Positions 1 to 5,898 of a DNA stretch of 26,052 bases are shown one piece after another (positions within the stretch are counted from its first letter, which is position 1; the number at the start of each line of letters is the position of its first letter). The DNA is from a virus. The notes under the pieces were generated by a model. That model was not told the DNA's origin, did no database searches, and saw only the letters and a program-made list of their open reading frames with translations. The stretch lies in IMG/VR virus record IMGVR_UViG_3300034980_000423, positions 1 through 26,052 of that record, one strand, 5' to 3'. Both the position numbers and the translations under genes were made by a program.

Positions 1-2
1 CC

Positions 3-272
3 GGGCTCCAATTCGGGATCTGGCGCGGTCTGCTCGCGTGTCTCGGGTGGCCTTATGTGGTGGTCACTCCGCAGGCATGGCGCAAGTCAGCGGGGATCGT
101 GGTCCCACGCAAGGGAGACCCCAAGGCGGCAACCGTGCGCCATGTGGGGCGGCTGCTACCTGATGTTGACCTTGTACCATCACCCCGGGCCAGGAAGCCT
201 CACGATGGGCTGGCCGATGCTCTGGGTATGGCTCTGGCGTGCCGTGCGATGCATAAGGGCGGGCAGCTATGA
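3..272 (+). CDS. RuvC-like Holliday junction resolvase, C-terminal part (5' end outside window)
   Basis: The frame is open from the window edge to TGA at 270-272, giving about 89 residues of a protein whose start lies upstream. Visible features are a W-R-G-L-L segment, the V-x-P-x-x-W-R-K motif and, near the end, HDGLADALGMA. These match the C-terminal part of RuvC-type resolvases, where the closing histidine/aspartate cluster supplies metal-binding catalytic residues. In phages such enzymes cut branched replication intermediates so that concatemers can be packaged. The stop overlaps the ATG of the next small ORF (ATGA at 269-272), which suggests one operon. The family call rests on the HDG-ADAL block and the W-R-K motif. 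The N-terminal catalytic aspartate cannot be checked because it is outside the window. Confidence 0.72.
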   Translation, partial: GLQFGIWRGLLACLGWPYVVVTPQAWRKSAGIVVPRKGDPKAATVRHVGRLLPDVDLVPSPRARKPHDGLADALGMALACRAMHKGGQL

Positions 273-469
273 GCTGCGCCAGGTGCCGACACAACACGCC
301 CCGAGGCTGTACTCAGCCAGACGCGCAGGCGGCAGCCACTGCAGGACGGCGCACGGGTGCGGGTCTCGGGATTCGGATCCTCGAATGGGCAGCGCGGCAA
401 CCTCTCGACGCGGATGGGATGCCAGCCCGAGAGGGTGAGCTCTGCCCGGGCGTTGGGGGTGCGGCGTGA
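269..469 (+). CDS. Small hypothetical protein, Cys-containing
   Basis: This 66-residue ORF fills the space between the resolvase and the methyltransferase. Its ATG overlaps the upstream stop (ATGA) and its TGA overlaps the downstream GTG (GTGA at 466-469), an arrangement typical of translationally coupled phage genes. The N-terminus has a C-A-R-C pair, and there are two further cysteines, at residue 14 and near the C-terminus. No family is recognised. GC-rich DNA keeps several frames open here, so coding status rests mainly on the two tidy overlaps and the lack of a better candidate in the gap. Confidence 0.4.
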   Translation: MSCARCRHNTPRGCTQPDAQAAATAGRRTGAGLGIRILEWAARQPLDADGMPAREGELCPGVGGAA

Positions 470-1812
470 GCTGGTCTGTCCATCACGGCGACTGCATCGA
501 ATGGCTGCGAACCCTACCGGATGACAGCCTCGATGGGTGCGTGACCGATCCCCCCTACGGTCTCGGGCGCGACTACAACGGGCCGAAGCTGGCCGCGATC
601 CTGTCGGCGTGGATGGCTGGCGAGGAGCCCGAGATCAAGGGCGCGGGATTCATGGGCCGCGCCTGGGATGCCATCGTGCCCTCGCCCATGATGTGGGCCG
701 AGCTGTACCGGGTGTTGAAGCCCGGCGCCTATGCCATCGTCTTCGCGGGAGAGCGGACGGTGGATCTCATGGGCGTCTCGCTGGCCCTGGCCGGATTCGA
801 GCGGGTGCACCTGATCGGGTGGGTGACGTGGCACTCATTCCGAAAGAGTATGGACATCTCGAAGGCGATCGATGCTGCGGCGGGGGCAGAGCGGGAGGTG
901 GTTGGGGTCAAGTTGCGCCATGGCGGTGGGTCGGAGCATTCCGGGGCGATGTCGGGGCCGCTCGGGACTGAGGCGGCACAGCCGCTCACCGCCCCAGCCA
1001 CCGACGCCGCCCGCCAGTGGGAAGGCTGGGGGACAGCGCTGAAAAAGTGCATCGAACCCGCGATCCTCATCAGGAAGCCGCGCGAGGGGACGTATGCAAA
1101 CAACGTGCTCACGCATGGGGTGGGCGGGTTGAACGTGGACGGGTGTCGGCACTGGTACGGGGATCCAATGTGGCTGGGACCGCAGGACGGCGCGGCGACC
1201 ATTCGCCAGCGATGCGGACCAAACGTGGTGGGCACAGAGAAGCCCCAGGAGCATCGGGTCTCGGTGGGTAGCGAGCGGGTCTATTTTCCCGGTGGCCACG
1301 ACCTTGGGCGCTGGCCCTCCAACCTCCTCTACTGCCCCGTCCCATCCACCGCCGAGCGTGAGGCGGGGCTATCAGACCTCCCGGCGTATACGGGCGCGGA
1401 CATCACCGGGAGGGAGGCGGGGAGCGAGGGGATCGACAACCCCAGAGCATCCACCGGGCGGACATCGGAGGGACGGCGCAACGTCCACCCGACACCGAAG
1501 CCGATCGCGCTGCTGCGTAGACTATGCCGTCTCATCACACCCCCAGGCGGGACGGTGATCGACCCGTTCACGGGCTCAGGCTCCACCGGCTGCGCGGCTG
1601 CCGTCGAGGGCTTCGACTTCCTCGGCTGCGAGTTGAACGACGACCCCGAGGCGACACCGCCCGAGCCCTACGTCGACATCGCGCGGGCGCGGATCGCGTG
1701 GTGGGCGAAGCATGGAGACCGCGCCGTCGAGATTCACACGGGGAGCGCGAAAGCGGCAGAGGCGCGGGAAGCTGCGCGGGATGCTGGCCAGCTCTCGATC
1801 TTTGGAGGATAG
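466..1812 (+). CDS. DNA methyltransferase (amino-methyltransferase, beta-type motif order)
   Basis: A 448-residue protein with GTG start preceded by a GGGGGTG purine run. It begins with H-x-G-D-C and then carries D-P-P-Y-G at residues 28-32, the catalytic motif IV of N6-adenine/N4-cytosine methyltransferases. Near the C-terminus D-P-F-T-G-S-G-S-T-G at 366-375 is the S-adenosylmethionine-binding motif I. Catalytic motif first and SAM motif last is the beta-class order. The roughly 300 residues between would hold the target-recognition region, including a G-G-L-N-V-D segment. The H-P-T-P-K-P motif before motif I is also typical. No restriction endonuclease is adjacent, so it is probably an orphan phage enzyme that protects or marks phage DNA. 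Target sequence cannot be read from the protein. It ends just before a small ORF with a good ribosome-binding site. Confidence 0.92.
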   Translation: MSWSVHHGDCIEWLRTLPDDSLDGCVTDPPYGLGRDYNGPKLAAILSAWMAGEEPEIKGAGFMGRAWDAIVPSPMMWAELYRVLKPGAYAIVFAGERTVDLMGVSLALAGFERVHLIGWVTWHSFRKSMDISKAIDAAAGAEREVVGVKLRHGGGSEHSGAMSGPLGTEAAQPLTAPATDAARQWEGWGTALKKCIEPAILIRKPREGTYANNVLTHGVGGLNVDGCRHWYGDPMWLGPQDGAATIRQRCGPNVVGTEKPQEHRVSVGSERVYFPGGHDLGRWPSNLLYCPVPSTAEREAGLSDLPAYTGADITGREAGSEGIDNPRASTGRTSEGRRNVHPTPKPIALLRRLCRLITPPGGTVIDPFTGSGSTGCAAAVEGFDFLGCELNDDPEATPPEPYVDIARARIAWWAKHGDRAVEIHTGSAKAAEAREAARDAGQLSIFGG

Positions 1813-1968
1813 ATGCGACGACGACAACGGCAGACCTTCGAGGCGCCGACCTGGCACGAGCACAGAGGCGAGCTCAGGACACACCCCGAGCGGGTGTGCG
1901 GGTGCGGCGGGCGTGACCTCGAGGCGACCCCGGCGATGGTTGCTCAGCGGCTGCGGGGTGAGCTGTGA
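1813..1968 (+). CDS. Small hypothetical protein (51 aa)
   Basis: The ATG directly follows the methyltransferase stop codon, and a TTTGGAGGA ribosome-binding site (1801-1809) lies inside the end of the methyltransferase gene. The 51-residue product begins with a basic stretch and has a C-G-C-G-G motif in its second half, followed by a short helix-like tail ending R-G-E-L. Its stop overlaps the GTG of the next ORF (GTGA at 1965-1968). No family is recognised. The strong, well-spaced ribosome-binding site and the coupled stop/start favour a real gene. Confidence 0.55.
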   Translation: MRRRQRQTFEAPTWHEHRGELRTHPERVCGCGGRDLEATPAMVAQRLRGEL

Positions 1969-2234
1969 GCGTGTCAAAAAAGGCGGGACCGTGGCGCAAG
2001 GGGGATCCACGGGTGGCGATGGCGGAAGCCGGGCGCGAGCGAGCCCGCATTGTGGTTGACTGCTTTAATGGCCCGGGTGACCGCCCGGGAGCCCTTACCG
2101 GCTCTGTGTTCATCGGCGGTGAGAGCTCTTGGGCTATCTGGACCGACCATCCAGCCGACCAATATAGTGCGCTGGGTGTGGATGACGAATGGCCCGCGCA
2201 CTGGATTTGGGTGGAGCGGGGTGAGCTGTGAGCG
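1953..2234. repeat. 19-bp exact direct repeat at two gene junctions (1953-1971 and 2216-2234)
   Basis: The same 19 bases, GCGGGGTGAGCTGTGAGCG, occur at 1953-1971 and 2216-2234. Each copy contains the end of one ORF (codons for G-E-L and stop), the overlapping GTG start of the next ORF and a G-rich ribosome-binding tract. The two copies bracket the 88-residue ORF exactly, so that gene looks like a cassette carried between identical stop/start junctions. Confidence 0.85.
1965..2231 (+). CDS. Small hypothetical protein (88 aa), Trp-rich C-terminus
   Basis: The GTG start overlaps the upstream stop (GTGA), with GGGGTGAG upstream as ribosome-binding site. The product starts with a basic segment, then has a predicted-strand region (R-I-V-V-D-C-F, G-S-V-F-I-G) and ends acidic and aromatic, with W-P-A-H-W-I-W-V. 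It lacks a signal peptide or membrane segment. No family is recognised. It is bracketed by an exact 19-bp repeat at its two junctions, and its own stop again overlaps a GTG of a tiny ORF. Confidence 0.55.
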   Translation: MSVSKKAGPWRKGDPRVAMAEAGRERARIVVDCFNGPGDRPGALTGSVFIGGESSWAIWTDHPADQYSALGVDDEWPAHWIWVERGEL

Positions 2235-2323
2235 CTCGCCTTCTGCTATACGCCGTGGCTATCGGGTGGTTCACACCGCGCGAGGCGTTGGCCATGTGGC
2301 GGTCTGATACCCTGACGCAGTGA
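2228..2323 (+). CDS. Very small hypothetical peptide (31 aa)
   Basis: GTG start coupled to the upstream stop (GTGA at 2228-2231) and using the same 19-bp junction sequence as the previous gene pair. The 31 residues begin with a hydrophobic run (L-L-L-Y-A-V-A-I-G-W-F), then a short basic/amphipathic tail. It could be a small membrane-associated peptide or a leader peptide, since it ends one base before a strong hairpin. Length alone makes the call uncertain. Confidence 0.4.
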   Translation: MSARLLLYAVAIGWFTPREALAMWRSDTLTQ

Positions 2324-2324
2324 A

Positions 2325-2351
2325 CCCCGGGCCGTGATCGCGGTCCCGGGG
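2325..2351 (+). terminator. GC-rich hairpin, terminator- or attenuator-like
   Basis: CCCCGGGCCG (2325-2334) pairs with CGGTCCCGGGG (2341-2351) through ten base pairs and one bulged T, with a six-base loop. It starts one base after the stop of the 31-aa ORF and lies in the only gap of this gene cluster. No T-run follows, so it is not a textbook intrinsic terminator. It could instead be an RNA-stability or pausing element. Confidence 0.5.
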
Positions 2352-2384
2352 CTCGACCCTCGAAACCTTCCACCGGGCGAGAGT

Positions 2385-2630
2385 ATGAAGACGATACCCC
2401 AAACAGACAGCGACAACCAACCGACCAAGATCGGAGAATGGGTGCGCGACTCCACTACACACTGTGTCCCGGTGTGGATCATGACCGGTCTGGAGGTCTC
2501 CGAAGTCGCAGGCCTAAACGATGAGATCGAGATCGAGATCTTCGGCGCGACCCGCGATTGGATGTGGCTACCGCTTGACCTCCTGGCCCAGATCATGCGC
2601 GCCAACGGCTACACGGTGAGCAAGCTGTGA
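2385..2630 (+). CDS. Small acidic hypothetical protein (81 aa)
   Basis: ATG at 2385 is preferred over an in-frame GTG at 2334 because the latter lies inside the strong hairpin, while GGCGAGAG precedes the ATG. The 81-residue product is acidic in the middle (N-D-E-I-E-I-E-I-F) and ends with W-L-P-L-D-L-L-A-Q-I-M-R-A-N-G-Y. It is probably a small soluble alpha/beta protein. No family, signal peptide or membrane segment is recognised. It ends directly at a possible extended -10 element. Confidence 0.55.
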   Translation: MKTIPQTDSDNQPTKIGEWVRDSTTHCVPVWIMTGLEVSEVAGLNDEIEIEIFGATRDWMWLPLDLLAQIMRANGYTVSKL

Positions 2631-2636
2631 TACAAT
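2628..2636 (+). promoter_or_regulatory. Possible extended -10 promoter element
   Basis: TGATACAAT at 2628-2636 fits the extended -10 form TGnTANNAT and stands out in GC-rich surroundings. It sits at the very end of the preceding gene and about 120 bp before the HNH gene. No convincing -35 element lies at 16-18 bp upstream, so this is weak support for a promoter. Confidence 0.25.
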
Positions 2637-2697
2637 GGACGCGGCTCACACTTGGGCCGCTTGACATCACCACGTCCAGGTGCGGGTCTTCGGGCCC

Positions 2698-2722
2698 CCT
2701 TCCCCAGTCGCTCTGGGGAAGG
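2698..2722 (+). terminator. Perfect 10-bp hairpin upstream of HNH gene
   Basis: CCTTCCCCAG (2698-2707) and CTGGGGAAGG (2713-2722) are perfect inverted repeats around a TCGCT loop. It is in the 127-bp gap before the HNH gene, 36 bases before its chosen ATG. No U-tract follows. It may act as a leader-RNA structure or protein-binding site rather than a terminator. A weaker GCGGC/GCCGC hairpin is nearby at 2641-2661. Confidence 0.5.
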
Positions 2723-2757
2723 CTGCACCGGGCGGGGTGACAGACCTGGACGACAAA

Positions 2758-3411
2758 ATGAACGACAAAAAGCCCGCCAGGGTGGGCGCTCCCGTGTGGC
2801 ATGAATGCACGGCAGGACTCAAGGCCTATCGGTCATCGGGATGCACGGATTGTGCAGGACTCGCAGCCGACTTCACACCGACACCCGCGCAGATAGCCAC
2901 GTTCTCACGGGGTGAGCAGCGCCCGAGGTCGTGGCGCGAGGTCTTGCGGGCACGGCGGATCTCTGTCACTGCAGCCAAGCGGCGCGAAGATCCCGCATGG
3001 ACACGAGCTCGAGCGGCCTACCTGGAGCACTTCGGGCCGTGCGCCACGTGTGGGACCATCAAGCACTGCAGGCCATACCGCTACAGCCTGGCCAATGGGA
3101 CGCGGGTATATCTGTGGTGTGAGGGTTGCAGCGCCTACCCCATGGATCGTCGAGGGAACCCTATTCACGCGATCCCGGCGTGGTTTACCCGCGACCTTCC
3201 CCGCACCCTCGACGTGCGGGAGGGACACGAGGCGGCGTGGTCGGACTACTGCCAGCGGTGCCACGTCTTCGGGCCAGTCGAAGGCCACCACGTGTTCCCC
3301 ATCAGCATCGAGTGGCCGGGAGACCATGACGGGCCGATCGTTGACCTCTGTGGGCCCTGCCACGTCCTGTGGCACAGTACGACGGGCGTGGCTGCTGGCG
3401 GTGCGGGATGA
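2758..3411 (+). CDS. HNH-type endonuclease-like protein with several zinc knuckles
   Basis: ATG at 2758 gives 217 residues; an in-frame GTG at 2680 would add 26 residues but would run through the perfect hairpin at 2698-2722. Cysteine pairs occur at C29/C32, C95/C98, C121/C124, C165/C168 and C198/C201. The last two pairs frame E-G-H-H-V-F-P (H177-H178) and end in C-G-P-C-H-x-x-x-H (H202, H206), the layout of zinc-stabilised HNH nucleases. The usual asparagine between the two histidine motifs appears as aspartate in G-D-H-D-G-P, a tolerated but notable variant. Phage HNH proteins often assist packaging or act as homing nucleases. Here it sits beside replication genes rather than terminase, so its role is unclear. 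Confidence 0.7.
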   Translation: MNDKKPARVGAPVWHECTAGLKAYRSSGCTDCAGLAADFTPTPAQIATFSRGEQRPRSWREVLRARRISVTAAKRREDPAWTRARAAYLEHFGPCATCGTIKHCRPYRYSLANGTRVYLWCEGCSAYPMDRRGNPIHAIPAWFTRDLPRTLDVREGHEAAWSDYCQRCHVFGPVEGHHVFPISIEWPGDHDGPIVDLCGPCHVLWHSTTGVAAGGAG

Positions 3412-3431
3412 TGGCGGCACAGGGGGAACCA

Positions 3432-4364
3432 ATGCAGGAGACGGCGCACCGCTACCCCATGGCCCTGGTTGACGGCGCTCGGTCTCCCGGTGTGACAGTC
3501 CGCGAGGTTGACTGGCCTACTCTTCGAGAGGGATTGACCCGGGCCCGGCCTGTCGATGGGGGGAAGCTGGACGCGCCTGGGTGGATGCCGGTCGTAATGA
3601 AGCCCGGAGCGCCATTGTTGCGGAAGTCGAGCAACGTGTCTGGGGTGTGGGCATTCGTCGCAGACCTCGACTCTGGCGCTGCCGTCTACCACAGCGCCGA
3701 CACCATCGCAGGGGCGGGCCTTCGAGCGGTCATACACAGCACCTGGAGCCACAGCCGTGAGCATCCCAAGGCGCGGGCGGTCTTCCCCTTCGATGAGGTA
3801 TGCCCGGTCGAGCGCTGGCCGGATGTGTGGCGGTCTGCCGTAGTGTGGGCTGAGACTCTGGGCCTCGAGGTTGACCCGGCGTGCAAGGATGCGAGCCGGC
3901 TGTATTTTCTGCCGTCGCTGCCGTCGGAGGACTGGGCGCGAGCACACAGCATGTTCTACGGCGAGGCCATGGAGGGTGACTTGCTGCCGTGGTCGTGGCT
4001 CCTTGACGCCTACCCAGCGCCGGTCAAGGCGTGGGCGCCACCGCCGCTGGCGAACGCCGGCAGGTGTACCGATGCTCTCCGGGGCGACGAGGGACGGCGG
4101 CAGAAGTTCGCGCGGCGCCTCGTGGAGCACCGGGCGCAACAGCTGATCGCCCAAGGCGAGGGCGGACGTAACCGCCGGCTCTTCGGGGCAGGGTGGGCCG
4201 CTGCTCAGCTCGCAGTCTCTGGGGCGCTCGATCTGGAGTGGGCGGCGGCTGAGCTTATGGCCGCTGCAGAGGCGGCGGGCCTTGACTTCAAGGAGGCGGA
4301 CAAAGCACTAAGGAACGGGATCGCGCGTGGGAACGCCGCTGGCCCGTGGCATTGGGAGACCTGA
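3432..4364 (+). CDS. Putative archaeo-eukaryotic-type primase (PrimPol-like) replication protein
   Basis: ATG at 3432 is chosen because AGGGGGA ends five bases upstream; in-frame ATGs at 3369 and 3411 are also possible. The 310-residue product has a metal-binding-type D-L-D at 78-80 after V-W-A-F-V-A, H-S-T-W-S-H-S at 102-108, K-A-R-A-V-F-P-F at 113-120 and S-R-L-Y-F-L-P-S at 155-162. This series is characteristic of AEP primase-polymerase domains in phage and plasmid replication proteins. The C-terminal 100 residues are helical and alanine-rich, as in a primase C-terminal domain. Its stop overlaps the ATG of a VapE-family ATPase, and primase plus helicase is a common minimal replication pair. 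Motif-level recognition only. Confidence 0.65.
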   Translation: MQETAHRYPMALVDGARSPGVTVREVDWPTLREGLTRARPVDGGKLDAPGWMPVVMKPGAPLLRKSSNVSGVWAFVADLDSGAAVYHSADTIAGAGLRAVIHSTWSHSREHPKARAVFPFDEVCPVERWPDVWRSAVVWAETLGLEVDPACKDASRLYFLPSLPSEDWARAHSMFYGEAMEGDLLPWSWLLDAYPAPVKAWAPPPLANAGRCTDALRGDEGRRQKFARRLVEHRAQQLIAQGEGGRNRRLFGAGWAAAQLAVSGALDLEWAAAELMAAAEAAGLDFKEADKALRNGIARGNAAGPWHWET

Positions 4365-5578
4365 TGGACGTGATCGACTTCAACGAAGAGAAGCGGGCCC
4401 GAGAGATCGACGGGGTGATCGAGGGCCTCGCCTGTAGTGAGAAGACGGGGAAGCCCTACAACACGCCCCTAAACCTCGAGTATGTGCTCAAGGTCGATCC
4501 CTACTTCGGCCAGCACATCCGGCGAAACGAATTCACGGGTGAGTCCGAGTGGAAGGGGGCGCCCCTGACCGATGAGGGTGCAACCTTCATTCGCCTGGCC
4601 ATCGGCCGAACGTACCGATTCACACCCTCGATCGCTGCCGTCATGGAGCTCGTGAGGTTCACGGCGGAAGCTCAGCCCTACCACCCGATCCGCGACTGGC
4701 TCGGGGGCTTGAAGTGGGACGGGATCGAGCGCCTTGACACCATGCTCGAGACCTACGCGGGCGCGGAGGGGACGCCGCTAAACCGGGAGCTGGGGCGGCG
4801 GTTCATGATCTCCGCTGTGGCTCGGGTGTTCCAACCTGGGTGCAAGGTGGACACGATTCTCATTCTCGCGGGTCCACAGGGTGTGGGAAAGTCTACGTTT
4901 TTTCGGGCGCTCGCTGGTCCACAGTGGTTCTCGGACACGCCGATCGACCTGCGGAACAAGGACGCCTACTTGGCCATCCGTGGGGTGTGGCTCTATGAGA
5001 TGGCTGAGCTGAGCAGTATGCGCCCACGGGAGGCGGAGACGGTCAAGGCATTTTTGAGCGCTCAGATCGACCGATTCCGCAAGCCATACGGGCACGCGAT
5101 GACCACGCACCGCCGTCAATGCGTGTTTGTGGGGACGACGAATGAACACGGATTTCTGAAAGATCCCACCGGGGCCCGGCGCTTCTGGCCCGTAGCCTCG
5201 TCTGGGCTCATGGACGTGGCAGGCGTAGGGGCGAACAGGGATCAGCTCTGGGCCGAAGCCCTACAGGCATACAGGGGCCGGGAGCGGTGGTGGCTGGAGC
5301 TCAACAGCGATCAAGAGTTGCGAGAGGTGCACCAAGACTTCGAGGCAGACGATCCATGGACAGAGACCATCCGAAAGTGGATCGACACATGGCACGCAGA
5401 CATCACGACCGAGGCCGCGCTATCGCTCGGTCTGGACATCGAGGCAGGCAGGCAGACCCGTACCCACGAGATGAGGATCGGCGGTGTCCTGACCCGCCTC
5501 GGATACCGCCGGGTGAGGGTCCGAAGAGGTGGGGCCAGAAGCTATATCTACACCCTCGCAGGTGGGGACAATCCATGA
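4364..5578 (+). CDS. VapE-family P-loop ATPase/helicase (virulence-associated E-like), replication protein
   Basis: ATG at 4364 overlaps the primase stop, with GGGAG six bases upstream, giving 404 residues. From the N-terminus: Y-H-P-I-R-D-W-L-x-x-L-K-W-D-G (106-120), V-F-Q-P-G-C-K (155-161), Walker A G-P-Q-G-V-G-K-S-T (170-178), a Walker B-like W-L-Y-E-M-A-E-L (209-216), V-K-A-F-L-S (227-232), D-R-F-R-x-P-Y-G (236-243), sensor G-T-T-N (257-260) and R-R-F-W-P-V (272-277). All are hallmark blocks of the VapE family, superfamily-3-like ATPases used in replication by phages and phage-inducible islands. The last codons lie inside an iteron (5561-5570), placing the initiator or helicase gene directly next to its candidate origin. 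Confidence 0.92.
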   Translation: MDVIDFNEEKRAREIDGVIEGLACSEKTGKPYNTPLNLEYVLKVDPYFGQHIRRNEFTGESEWKGAPLTDEGATFIRLAIGRTYRFTPSIAAVMELVRFTAEAQPYHPIRDWLGGLKWDGIERLDTMLETYAGAEGTPLNRELGRRFMISAVARVFQPGCKVDTILILAGPQGVGKSTFFRALAGPQWFSDTPIDLRNKDAYLAIRGVWLYEMAELSSMRPREAETVKAFLSAQIDRFRKPYGHAMTTHRRQCVFVGTTNEHGFLKDPTGARRFWPVASSGLMDVAGVGANRDQLWAEALQAYRGRERWWLELNSDQELREVHQDFEADDPWTETIRKWIDTWHADITTEAALSLGLDIEAGRQTRTHEMRIGGVLTRLGYRRVRVRRGGARSYIYTLAGGDNP

Positions 5579-5871
5579 AGGTGTCCCTACCTGTCCCCAC
5601 CTGCTCGCAAGGTAGGGCCACCGCTACGATGCCCATGATTACGGCGTTGTCCCTACCGTCCCTACCGTCCCTACCTTCTTGTCTAAAGGTAAAGTATAAA
5701 AGAGGGAGAAAGGGGGCATACGTGCACGTGGGGGCGTTTACGTGCGATCATAGTGAACGCCCTTATAGGGGAACAGGGGGGACGGTAGGGACAGGGGCAT
5801 CTAAGGCGCCGAGACCGCCGGTAGCCTCGCGGGTCTCGTTGTCCCTACCGCTTGGCGTCAAGGTGGGGACA
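5561..5871. repeat. Iteron array, candidate replication origin
   Basis: A motif TGTCCCTACC, or its C-variant TGTCCCCACC, recurs in both orientations. Forward copies are at 5582-5591, 5592-5601, 5648-5657 and 5840-5849, plus 9-bp tandem units at 5658-5666 and 5667-5675. Reverse copies are at 5561-5570, 5784-5793 and 5862-5871, and a one-mismatch copy is at 5611-5620. The tandem units have 9-10 bp spacing. An A/T-rich purine tract with TATAAA (5684-5703) sits between the clusters and could be an unwinding element. CGAGACC (5810-5816) and GGTCTCG (5832-5838) add a 7-bp inverted repeat. Position directly after the primase and VapE genes fits a replication origin. Binding and melting are inferred. 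Confidence 0.7.
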
Positions 5872-5898
5872 GGCGAGCTCACCAGGGGGCCAGCATGA
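5575..5898 (+). CDS. Doubtful ORF running through the iteron array (107 aa)
   Basis: An ATG at 5575 overlaps the VapE stop, and its TGA at 5896-5898 overlaps the next ATG (5895), so the frame has coupled ends on both sides. Its product is low-complexity (S-L-P repeated, then G-T-G-G-T-V-G-T-G) because it simply translates the GTCCCTACC units, with a basic K-V-K-Y-K-R-G-R-K-G stretch in the middle. The same frame is open far upstream inside the VapE gene, so openness is weak evidence. The stretch is more likely non-coding origin DNA. Confidence 0.25.
   Translation: MKVSLPVPTCSQGRATATMPMITALSLPSLPSLPSCLKVKYKRGRKGAYVHVGAFTCDHSERPYRGTGGTVGTGASKAPRPPVASRVSLSLPLGVKVGTGELTRGPA

Noticed and set aside
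55-438. 127-codon forward frame at the window start
   Set aside because: It overlaps the RuvC-like frame, which holds the conserved HDG-ADAL block; the product here is Arg/Ser/Cys-rich and featureless.
3246-4154. 302-codon open frame on the reverse strand opposite the primase gene
   Set aside because: Shadow of the GC-rich forward gene. The forward frame has primase-type motifs, a ribosome-binding site and coupling; the reverse product is Arg/Pro-rich without a recognisable domain.
5648-5675. CRISPR-like repeats
   Set aside because: The units are only 9-10 bp and directly abutting, with no spacers of uniform length, so they are iterons and not a CRISPR array.
5679-5700. Sigma-70 promoter TTGTCT...TATAAA in the iteron region
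   Set aside because: The spacer is only 10 bp, too short for a standard promoter. The TATAAA is better explained as part of an AT-rich unwinding patch.
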